This document shows, one piece after another, positions 36,409-42,146 of a stretch of DNA of 42,146 nucleotides. The stretch's first letter is position 1. Each line of letters begins with the position of its first letter. The stretch is taken from the NCBI GenBank assembly GCA_020851255.1, contig JADZDA010000037.1, forward strand, positions 1-42,146. Direction: 5' to 3'. Origin of the DNA: Burkholderiales bacterium. Lineage in GTDB: Bacteria; Pseudomonadota; Gammaproteobacteria; Burkholderiales; Casimicrobiaceae. The notes under the pieces are model-generated. The model was not told where the DNA came from, did no database searches, and saw only the letters and a list, made by a program, of their open reading frames with translations. The position numbers and the translations under genes were made by a program.

Positions 36409-37572
36409 CTACCCGGGCAGCCGCCCGCTGACGATCCGGTAGGCGTAGAGCCGGCACTCGATCGCGCCGTTCCACAACGGGATGCGGCGCTCGGCCATGA
36501 GCCCGAATTTCTTCGGCAGGTCGGGATCGCCGGAGAACAGCCACGCGGTCCAGCCGGCGTAGCGGGCCTTGAGCGCGTCGCCCCACGCGGGGTACATAGC
36601 GGCGATCCGCTCGCGATCCTCGAGCCTTACGCCGTAAGGCGGATTGGCGATCAGCACGCCGGACGCCGCGGGAGCGGGGCGCGACAGCGCGTCGGCCTGC
36701 TCGACGCGCAGGAATCCCTCGACCTGCGCCGCCGCCGCGTTGGCGCGCGTCTTCGCGACCGCGGCCGCGTGCCTGTCGCTCGCGTGGATCGACGGCTCCG
36801 CCGGCGGGGGGCGCACACGGTCGCGCGCCTTCTGCTTCAACCGCTGCCACGCGGGTCCGTCGAACCACGCGAGCTTCTGGAAACCGAAGCTCCGCGCGAG
36901 CCCGGGCGCGCGGTCGGCGGCGATCATCGCCGCCTCGATGGCGATCGTGCCGCTGCCGCACATCGGGTCGAGGAACGCGGTGCCCGGGCGCCAGCCGGCG
37001 AGCGCGATCAGGCCCGCGGCGAGGTTCTCGCGCAGCGGCGCCTCCTCGGTGTCGCGCCGCCATCCGCGCTTGAACAGGGGCTCGCCGGACGTGTCGAGGT
37101 AGAGCGTCGCCTCGCGGTCGGTCAGGTAGGCGTGGATGCGCACGTCGGGCAGCCGCTTGTCGACCGACGGCCGCCGTCCCTGCTCGTCGCGGAAGCGGTC
37201 GCACACCGCGTCCTTGACCGTCAGCGTGGCGAACTCGAGGCTTTTCAGCGGCGACCGTGTCGCGGCGACGTCGACGCGGATCTTGCGGTCGGCGTGGAAA
37301 TGGCTCCCCCACGGCACCGAGCGCGCGAGGGCGTTCAGGTCGCGTTCGTCGCGGTAGCCTCCGCCGCCGACGCGCCAGAGCACGCGGCTCGCGAGCCGCG
37401 ACTCGAGATTGGCGGCGTACGCGAGCGTGAGCGGCCCGGCGAACGCGACGCCGCCGTCGGTGGGCTTCACGTCGGCCGCGTCGAGCGCCGTCAGCTCGGC
37501 GGCCAGCGCGGACTCGAGTCCGCGCGGGCAGGGCGCGAAGAACCGTTCGGCGCCGGTCGTGCGGACGTTCAT
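36409..37572 (-). CDS. THUMP-domain class I SAM-dependent RNA methyltransferase (RlmL N-half/YpsC type)
   Basis: A 387-residue enzyme that most likely makes an m2G base in 23S rRNA, as RlmL does at G2445. A ferredoxin-like/THUMP part (about 1-160: FFAPCPRGLESALAAEL, then SLEFATLTVKDAVCDRFR and DVRIHAYLTDREATLYLD) precedes the methyltransferase domain with the SAM loop FLDPMCGSGTIAIEAA and the catalytic LIANPPYGVRL (NPPY). E. coli RlmKL is about 700 residues with a second methyltransferase; only the first half is present here, the normal form in many betaproteobacteria and Gram-positives. Upstream on the same strand is hemJ, 31 bases away. Confidence 0.92.
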   Translation of the reverse strand: MNVRTTGAERFFAPCPRGLESALAAELTALDAADVKPTDGGVAFAGPLTLAYAANLESRLASRVLWRVGGGGYRDERDLNALARSVPWGSHFHADRKIRVDVAATRSPLKSLEFATLTVKDAVCDRFRDEQGRRPSVDKRLPDVRIHAYLTDREATLYLDTSGEPLFKRGWRRDTEEAPLRENLAAGLIALAGWRPGTAFLDPMCGSGTIAIEAAMIAADRAPGLARSFGFQKLAWFDGPAWQRLKQKARDRVRPPPAEPSIHASDRHAAAVAKTRANAAAAQVEGFLRVEQADALSRPAPAASGVLIANPPYGVRLEDRERIAAMYPAWGDALKARYAGWTAWLFSGDPDLPKKFGLMAERRIPLWNGAIECRLYAYRIVSGRLPG

Positions 37573-37603
37573 CTCGCGCTCGCGCGGCGCGCGGGCCGCG
37601 CGC

Positions 37604-38026
37604 TCAGAACGGCTTCATCACGACGAGGAAGACGACGCCGACGAGCACCGGCAGCGCGGGGATCTCGTTCAGCCACCGGTAGTACACATGGCCGTGCATG
37701 TCGCGGCCGTCGCGGAAATCCGCGACCAGCCGGCCCAGGTAGACGTGGTAGCCGAGCAGGATCGCGACCAGCGCGAGCTTCACGTACAGCCATCCGCCGG
37801 TGATGCCGTAGCCCAGCCACAGCCAGGTCCCGAACACGACGGTGAGCACCATCGACGGCGTCATGATGCCGCGGTAGAGCTTGCGCTCCATCGTCTTGAA
37901 CCGCTCCCGCCCGATCGTGTCGTCGGCGGGCGCCATCGCGTGGTAGACGAACAGGCGCGGCAGGTAGAAGAGCCCCGCGTACCAGGCGACCATGAAGACG
38001 ATGTGCAGCGACTTGACCGTGAGCAT
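37604..38026 (-). CDS. hemJ: Protoporphyrinogen IX oxidase HemJ family (UPF0093)
   Basis: A 140-residue membrane protein with about four helices. The N-terminal VKSLHIVFMVAWYAGLFYLPRLFVYHA is the HemJ signature, with the conserved His in the first helix, and RKLYRGIMTPSM contains the conserved basic residue region. HemJ oxidises protoporphyrinogen IX to protoporphyrin IX in haem synthesis in many proteobacteria that lack HemG/HemY. No other haem genes are adjacent. CopD-like proteins are an alternative, but length and motifs favour HemJ. Confidence 0.9.
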   Translation of the reverse strand: MLTVKSLHIVFMVAWYAGLFYLPRLFVYHAMAPADDTIGRERFKTMERKLYRGIMTPSMVLTVVFGTWLWLGYGITGGWLYVKLALVAILLGYHVYLGRLVADFRDGRDMHGHVYYRWLNEIPALPVLVGVVFLVVMKPF

Positions 38027-38104
38027 GGGCGGTACGGGCGACGGGTTCGGAAATCGGGTTCGGTCCGGTGGGCATGCGCGGCGTCGCCGCGGCGCGGGCG
38101 CCGC

Positions 38105-38911
38105 TCATTTGAGCAGCCGCCGCCGCGTCAGGACGACGGCGACAGTGTAGGCCGCGACCGCGTAGGCCGCCAGCACGGCGACGTGCAGCGCGATGTCCAC
38201 CGGCACGCGACCCAGCATCAGCGGGCGCGCGAGGTCGATCGCATGCTTGAGCGGCAGCGCGCCGGCGACATCCGACAGCCACGCGGGCATCTGGTCGACC
38301 GGGAAGTAGACCCCCGACAGCAGCAGCATCGGCGTGATCACCAGCGTGAAGAAGTAGGTGAAGAAGTCGTAGCCGGGCGCGAGCGCGGTCATCACCAGGC
38401 CGAATCCGCCGAACACCAATCCCACCGCGAATCCGAGCGGCAGGATCCAAAGCGCGAGCCAGGTGTGGCCGTAGCCCAGCGCCATGATGACGGCGAGGAT
38501 CGCGACCGTCGACATCGTGGCCTTGGTCGCCGACCAGACCCATTCGGCGAGGACGACGTCGTCGAGCGCGATCGGCGCGTTGATGATCCCGTCCCAGGTC
38601 CGCTGGACGTGCATCCGCGAGAACGCCGAGTACATGCCCTCGAAGCTCGCGGTGAACATCGCACTCTGGCAGACCATGCCGGTGCCGATGAAGGCGACGT
38701 AGGGCATGCCGCCGACCTCGCCCACCAGCGCGCCCAGGCCGTAGCCCAGCGCGAGCATGTAGAGCAGCGGATCGGCGATGTTGCCCAGCACGCTCGCGAA
38801 GGCGAGCTTGCGCCAGACGAGCAGGTTCCTCCGCCAGACCGGGACGAAGCGCAGCGACAGCGTCGGGAGCGCGTAGCGGCGGGCGGCGGCGGCCGAGGTC
38901 GTGGCGGTCAT
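38105..38911 (-). CDS. ABC-2 type transporter permease (NodJ-like), no ATPase adjacent
   Basis: A 268-residue inner-membrane protein with six predicted helices. LRFVPVWRRNLLVWRKLAFASVLGNIADPLLYMLALGYGLG at the N-terminus, MVCQSAMFTASFEGMYSAFSRM and the ABC-2 signature area with FFTYFFTLVITPMLLLSGVYFPVDQMP are typical of NodJ/DrrB-type exporters, which move polysaccharide, lipo-oligosaccharide or drugs outward. Such permeases need an ATPase that is normally encoded just upstream, but the upstream neighbour here is a 2-hydroxyacid dehydrogenase and the downstream one hemJ, so the partner must be elsewhere. The ATG start at 38911 is 24 bases from the dehydrogenase stop. Confidence 0.9.
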   Translation of the reverse strand: MTATTSAAAARRYALPTLSLRFVPVWRRNLLVWRKLAFASVLGNIADPLLYMLALGYGLGALVGEVGGMPYVAFIGTGMVCQSAMFTASFEGMYSAFSRMHVQRTWDGIINAPIALDDVVLAEWVWSATKATMSTVAILAVIMALGYGHTWLALWILPLGFAVGLVFGGFGLVMTALAPGYDFFTYFFTLVITPMLLLSGVYFPVDQMPAWLSDVAGALPLKHAIDLARPLMLGRVPVDIALHVAVLAAYAVAAYTVAVVLTRRRLLK

Positions 38912-38935
38912 CGTCGGGACTCCGGGTGGCGTGCG

Positions 38936-39904
38936 TCAGTAACCGCGATCGCGATCGACGAGCCGGACGAGCGGCCGTCCCTCGCGGGCGCGGGAGAGGT
39001 TGTCGAGGAGCTGCGCGGCGACGACCTCGGGGCGCGGCATCGCGGCGACGTGCGGCGTGCACAGCACTTGCGGATGGCGCCAGAGCGGGTTGTCCGCGGG
39101 CAGCGGCTCGGCCGCGTAGACGTCGAACGCCGCGCCGGCGAGGCGCCCCGTCTCGATCGCCGCGAGCAGCGCCTCCTCGTCGATGATGCCGCCGCGCGAC
39201 GCGCCGATGACGTAGGCGTCGCGCGGCAGCCGCGACAGCGTGCGCGCGCCGACGAGCCCGCGCGTGCGCGCGGTCAGCGGCAGCAGGCAGACGAGGACGT
39301 GGGAGCGCGCCAGGAACGCTTCGAGCGCGCCGTCGCCCGCGTAGGCGCGCGCACCCGGCGGCGCGCGCCCGCTCGTCGTCCACACCGCGAGCGGATAGCC
39401 GAGCTTGCGCAGGACTGCGGCGACCGGCGCGCCCAGCGCGCCGCAGCCCATGAGACCGACGGCGCAGGACGATTCGTCGCGGTGCGCGAGCCGGATCCAG
39501 CGGCCGGCCCGCTGCTGCGCCTCGTAGCGCGGCAGCTCGCGCGCGTGGCGCAGCACCGCCATCGCGACGTACTGCGCGAGCCGCGTCCCCTGGATCGGAT
39601 CGACCGGGCGGACGATCGGCACGCGGGCGGGCAGGTCCGGACAGGCGAGGATCTCGTCGACGCCGGCGCCGGCGGACGCCACGAAGCGCAGCGAATGGAA
39701 TCGCGGTGCGATACCGGCCGGCAGCCGGAACGCGTGGATCGCCTCGAGGTCGGCGGGCGCGGCCGCCGGATCCGTGTGGATCGCGAGCGCGGGCGCCGCG
39801 GCGCGCAGCGCGTCGAGCTGCTGCTCGACGAACTTCGACGTGGGCAGGACGAGGATCGACACGGGGAACCGCGGGCGTCCGGTGCGAGGGCGTGACGGCG
39901 ACAT
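38936..39904 (-). CDS. D-2-hydroxyacid dehydrogenase, GhrA-like (glyoxylate/hydroxypyruvate reductase A type)
   Basis: A 322-residue NAD(P)-dependent reductase. The substrate domain includes FVASAGAGVDEIL. The nucleotide-binding motif is VGLMGCGALGAPVAAVLRKLGYPL (GxGxxG form). The catalytic Arg is in IGASRGGIIDEEALL, the Glu in DVYAAEPLPADNPLW and the His in TPHVAAMP, the complete Arg-Glu-His set. The pattern of a Met-Gly-Cys-Gly loop and AAMP ending fits GhrA-type enzymes acting on glyoxylate, hydroxypyruvate or phenylpyruvate-like acids. ATG 39904 is used; GTG 39862 (VSILVLPTSKF) is an equally plausible start. Divergent from a Bug protein gene with 73 bases between. Confidence 0.9.
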   Translation of the reverse strand: MSPSRPRTGRPRFPVSILVLPTSKFVEQQLDALRAAAPALAIHTDPAAAPADLEAIHAFRLPAGIAPRFHSLRFVASAGAGVDEILACPDLPARVPIVRPVDPIQGTRLAQYVAMAVLRHARELPRYEAQQRAGRWIRLAHRDESSCAVGLMGCGALGAPVAAVLRKLGYPLAVWTTSGRAPPGARAYAGDGALEAFLARSHVLVCLLPLTARTRGLVGARTLSRLPRDAYVIGASRGGIIDEEALLAAIETGRLAGAAFDVYAAEPLPADNPLWRHPQVLCTPHVAAMPRPEVVAAQLLDNLSRAREGRPLVRLVDRDRGY

Positions 39905-39920
39905 TGTGCCCGAACCGATC

Positions 39921-39950
39921 TTGACAGCGCGCGCCGCGCGCACGTAACGT
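39921..39950 (+). promoter_or_regulatory. Sigma-70-like promoter for the Bug-amidohydrolase unit
   Basis: A perfect -35 TTGACA (39921-39926) is followed after 18 bases by TAACGT (39945-39950), a partial -10. The expected start near 39957 leaves a 20-base leader with GGAGA before the GTG at 39978. The GC-rich alternating spacer GCGCGCGCCGCGCGC is unusual. Confidence 0.5.
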
Positions 39951-39977
39951 CGCCGATCCGACATCGGAGACGCGAAA

Positions 39978-40967
39978 GTGACGACGAGAACCCGCCATCG
40001 TTTCCCGGCCCTGCTCGCGGCGTTCGCCGCCGCGCTGGCGATCGCGCCGGTCGCCGTCGCGCAGCAGGACTATCCCGCCCGCCCGATCCGGCTGGTCGTC
40101 CCGTATCCGCCGGGCGCGCTCACCGACCTCCTCGCCCGGGCGATCGGCGAGCGGCTCGGCGCGGCGCTCCGGCAGCCGGTCGTCATCGAGAACAAGCCGG
40201 GGGCGGGCACGCTGGTCGGCGCGGAGCTGGTCGCGAAGTCCGCGCCCGACGGCTACACGCTGCTGATGGCGACGTCGACGACGCTCGGCATCAGCCCGGC
40301 GCTCTACAAGCCTTCGCCAATCGATCCGGTGCGCGACTTCGCGCCGGTCTCGCAGGTCGGGTCGGTCAATTTCTTCCTCATCGCGAACCCCGCGTTCCCG
40401 GCGAAGACCGTCGGCGAGGCGATCGAGGCGATCCGCAGGGAACCGGGCCGGTACAACTACGCGTCGGTCGGCAGCGGCAGTCCGCACCACCTGTTCATGG
40501 AATCGCTCAAGACCGAGTTCGGCCTCGTGATCCAGCACGTGCCGTACAAGGGCACGCAGGCGGCGATACCCGATCTCCTGACCGGCAACGTGCAGGTGAT
40601 GTTCGCCGACGCGACGGTGGCGGTGCCCAACATCCAGGCCGGCAAGGTGGCGGCGCTGGGCACGTCGTCGGCGAAACCGACGACGCTCGTGCCGAACGTG
40701 CCGCCGATCGCCGCGACGGTGAAGGGATTCGACTGGGAAGCGTGGCAGGGAATCGTCGCGCCGGCGGCCACGCCCTCGCCGATCGTCGCGAAGCTCGCGG
40801 CCGAACTGCAGCGCATCCAGACGACGCCCGAGTTCCGCGACCAGCTCCGCAAGTTCGGCATGGAGCCGGCGGCGCCGCAGACGGCCGCCGAGTTCGCCGC
40901 GATCGTCGCCGCCGAGCAGCCGCGCTGGGCGAAGGCGGTCAAGGATTCCGGCGCGAAGGTCGATTGA
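39978..40967 (+). CDS. Bug/TctC-family periplasmic solute-binding protein (second copy)
   Basis: A 329-residue binding protein of the same family as the one at 18041 but clearly different in sequence. Signal peptide FPALLAAFAAALAIAPVAVAQ, family start YPARPIRLVVPYPPGALTDLLARA, then ENKPGAGTLVGAELVAKSAPDGYTLLMA, YASVGSGSPHHLFMESL and VPYKGTQAAIPDLLTGNVQVMFAD. No TctA/TctB genes are nearby. It is followed after 114 bases by an ACMSD-type amidohydrolase on the same strand, suggesting that its ligand is related to that enzyme's substrate. The GTG start has GGAGA upstream. A 7-bp GC hairpin (40987-41007) lies just after the stop. Confidence 0.93.
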   Translation: MTTRTRHRFPALLAAFAAALAIAPVAVAQQDYPARPIRLVVPYPPGALTDLLARAIGERLGAALRQPVVIENKPGAGTLVGAELVAKSAPDGYTLLMATSTTLGISPALYKPSPIDPVRDFAPVSQVGSVNFFLIANPAFPAKTVGEAIEAIRREPGRYNYASVGSGSPHHLFMESLKTEFGLVIQHVPYKGTQAAIPDLLTGNVQVMFADATVAVPNIQAGKVAALGTSSAKPTTLVPNVPPIAATVKGFDWEAWQGIVAPAATPSPIVAKLAAELQRIQTTPEFRDQLRKFGMEPAAPQTAAEFAAIVAAEQPRWAKAVKDSGAKVD

Positions 40968-40986
40968 TAAGGCCCGCGCCGCCGCA

Positions 40987-41007
40987 CGGGCGCACCCGCG
41001 GCGCCCG
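40987..41007 (+). repeat. GC hairpin after the Bug gene
   Basis: CGGGCGC (40987-40993) pairs perfectly with GCGCCCG (41001-41007) around a 7-base loop, 20 bases after the stop. There is no T tract, so it may be an RNA-stabilising stem between the two co-directional genes rather than a terminator. Confidence 0.3.
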
Positions 41008-41081
41008 CATCGCGCCACCCCGATCCAGCGCTTTTCTCCATCTCCACGACCAGTGCCGGCCCGCGCCGGCCACGCCAACCC

Positions 41082-42071
41082 ATGACGAGTCCCGTGATCG
41101 ACGTGCACACCCACGTGCTGACCGAAGCCTGGTTCGACCTCCTCAAGGCGCACGGCGCGCCGCGCTACACGGTCGCCGAGGTCCGCGGTGGCATGCGCGC
41201 GATCCACCTCGACGGCGCGCCGTTCATGACGCCGGTGCCGCCGATGTTCGACTACGACCTGCGCCTTGCGACGATGGACCGCCACGGCGTCGACATCGGC
41301 GTGGTGTCGCTCACCTGCCCGAACGTCTTCTGGGGCGGTCCCGAGGTGAGCCTGAAGGCCGCCCGGATCATGAACGACGACATGGCGGCGGCGCGCACCG
41401 CGCATCCGTCAAGGCTCGCGTGGTTCGCGACGCTGCCGTGGCAGTACGCGGACCTGGCGCTTCCCGAGCTCGAGCGCGCGTGCAAGGCCGGCGCGTCCGG
41501 CGTGATGGTGCTCGCCAACGTCGACGGCAAGTCGTTGACCGATCCCGCGTTCGAACGGATCTGGGCGGCGATCGACGCGCGTGCGCTGCCGGTGCTCGTG
41601 CACCCGACGGCGCCGCCGGGCGTGGGCCAGATGGACATGACGCGCTTCCAGTTGACCGCGTCGATCGGCTTCACGTTCGACACGACGCTCGCGGTCGCGC
41701 GGATGATCTACGACGGCTTCCTCGACCGTCACCGGAAGCTCAAGATCATCGCCGCGCACGGCGGCGGCGCGCTGCCGTACCTGATCGCGCGGATGGATCA
41801 GTGCTTCCACAACATCCCGGCCTGCCGGGAAAAGACCGACGTCCAGCCGACCGACTACCTGTCGCGCATTTTCGCCGATGCGGTCGTGTTCTCGCCGGGC
41901 GCGCTCGACCTGTGCGTGAAAACGTTCGGCGCCGACAACGTGATGTACGGTTCCGACTATCCGCACACGATCGGCGACATGCCCGGCTGTCTGGCGCGCG
42001 TGAATGCGCTGAGCGACGGTGTGCGCGAAAAGGTCCGGGGCCGCAACGCGCAGCGGATCTTCGGGTTCTGA
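41082..42071 (+). CDS. Amidohydrolase-family protein, ACMSD type (decarboxylase or hydrolase)
   Basis: A 329-residue TIM-barrel metalloenzyme of the amidohydrolase 2 group. The metal motif VIDVHTHVL (HxH) opens the protein; further ligands are seen in LPVLVHPTAP, IIAAHGGGALPYL and the catalytic Asp in MYGSDYPHTIG. Length and pattern fit the family of 2-amino-3-carboxymuconate-6-semialdehyde decarboxylase, gamma-resorcylate and picolinate-pathway decarboxylases, and related hydrolases; which reaction applies cannot be told. The long insert after the HxH (about 25-55, RYTVAEVRGGMRAIHLDG) is common in these. Pairing with the Bug gene suggests a small catabolic unit. It ends 75 bases before the window edge, where RAYT-type repeats begin. 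Confidence 0.88.
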   Translation: MTSPVIDVHTHVLTEAWFDLLKAHGAPRYTVAEVRGGMRAIHLDGAPFMTPVPPMFDYDLRLATMDRHGVDIGVVSLTCPNVFWGGPEVSLKAARIMNDDMAAARTAHPSRLAWFATLPWQYADLALPELERACKAGASGVMVLANVDGKSLTDPAFERIWAAIDARALPVLVHPTAPPGVGQMDMTRFQLTASIGFTFDTTLAVARMIYDGFLDRHRKLKIIAAHGGGALPYLIARMDQCFHNIPACREKTDVQPTDYLSRIFADAVVFSPGALDLCVKTFGADNVMYGSDYPHTIGDMPGCLARVNALSDGVREKVRGRNAQRIFGF

Positions 42072-42081
42072 AGCTGAAATC

Positions 42082-42146
42082 CGGGGCAGGTAATCGGGGT
42101 AATTGGGGTCAGACTCGAATTTCGGGGCAATTGGGGTCAGACTCGA
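42082..42146. repeat. Tandem GGGGTCAGACTCGA repeats (REP/RAYT-associated type), cut by window end
   Basis: AATTGGGGTCAGACTCGA occurs at 42101-42118 and again at 42129-42146, an exact 18-base repeat with a 28-base period and the spacer ATTTCGGGGC. A degenerate upstream unit (CCGGGGCAGGTAATCGGGGT) precedes them. I recognise this sequence from the flanks of REP-associated tyrosine transposase (RAYT, IS200-like) genes in proteobacteria. The array continues past the window, and a transposase gene may lie just outside. Confidence 0.75.

Noticed and set aside
37569-41405. 1278-residue minus-strand ORF
   Set aside because: Runs across hemJ, the permease, the dehydrogenase and the antisense of the Bug gene in a wrong frame; composition is typical of a GC shadow.

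Overview
The window is a GC-rich chromosomal segment of a betaproteobacterium, most likely Burkholderiales or a close relative. This rests on gene content: glnA followed by a small coiled-coil secreted protein and ntrBC, a DUF3460 gene (a family I know from betaproteobacteria), orphan Bug/TctC solute-binding proteins, the lptD-surA pair divergent from amgK-murU, and very strong GC bias at third codon positions. I see no rRNA, tRNA, CRISPR array or complete insertion sequence.

Layout. 1-3892 (+): the 3' end of glnA, a strong hairpin terminator, a small secreted coiled-coil protein, then ntrB and ntrC (nitrogen control). 3924-6415 (-): exonuclease III and a DUF6311-type membrane protein joined by an ATGA overlap. 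6416-7223: an 808-base gap with regulatory-looking repeats and hairpins but no gene. 7224-20470 (+): a co-directional block of 12 genes. It holds a complete branched-chain amino-acid-type ABC importer, a three-subunit molybdenum hydroxylase (FAD, 2Fe-2S, Mo subunits), a two-domain rhodanese, a metallo-beta-lactamase-fold hydrolase, a RidA-family protein, a Bug solute-binding protein and a UbiD-family decarboxylase. It reads as a catabolic island for an unidentified, probably (hetero)aromatic, carboxylated compound. 20625-26006 (-): a TonB-dependent receptor, YfiR and a CHASE8-type hybrid histidine kinase with HPt, apparently one signalling operon. 26289-27107 (+): a TsdA-like dihaem cytochrome c.

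27130-29812 (-): oligopeptidase A (M3) and a DUF4124-glutaredoxin fusion. 29862-31662 (-): murU and amgK (cell-wall recycling), divergent from 31789-35526 (+): lptD and surA (outer-membrane biogenesis). The two units share a palindrome carrying a TAGAAT -10-like box on each strand. 35543-39904 (-): a GNAT acetyltransferase, DUF3460, an RlmL-type RNA methyltransferase, HemJ, an ABC-2 permease without its ATPase, and a GhrA-like 2-hydroxyacid dehydrogenase. 39978-42071 (+): a second Bug protein and an ACMSD-type amidohydrolase. The right edge (about 42081-42146) carries a tandem repeat of the GGGGTCAGACTCGA type often seen near REP-associated (RAYT) transposases, and is cut by the window end.

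The most promising candidate for something undescribed is the 7.2-20.5 kb island. Its gene combination does not match a pathway I can name, and several accessory enzymes show altered active-site residues (HxDxDH in the hydrolase, no canonical Arg in RidA, Asp for the first catalytic Glu in UbiD). Second is the receptor-YfiR-CHASE8 kinase module, where a histidine kinase takes the place of the diguanylate cyclase normally controlled by YfiR. All functions are read from sequence motifs without database searches.
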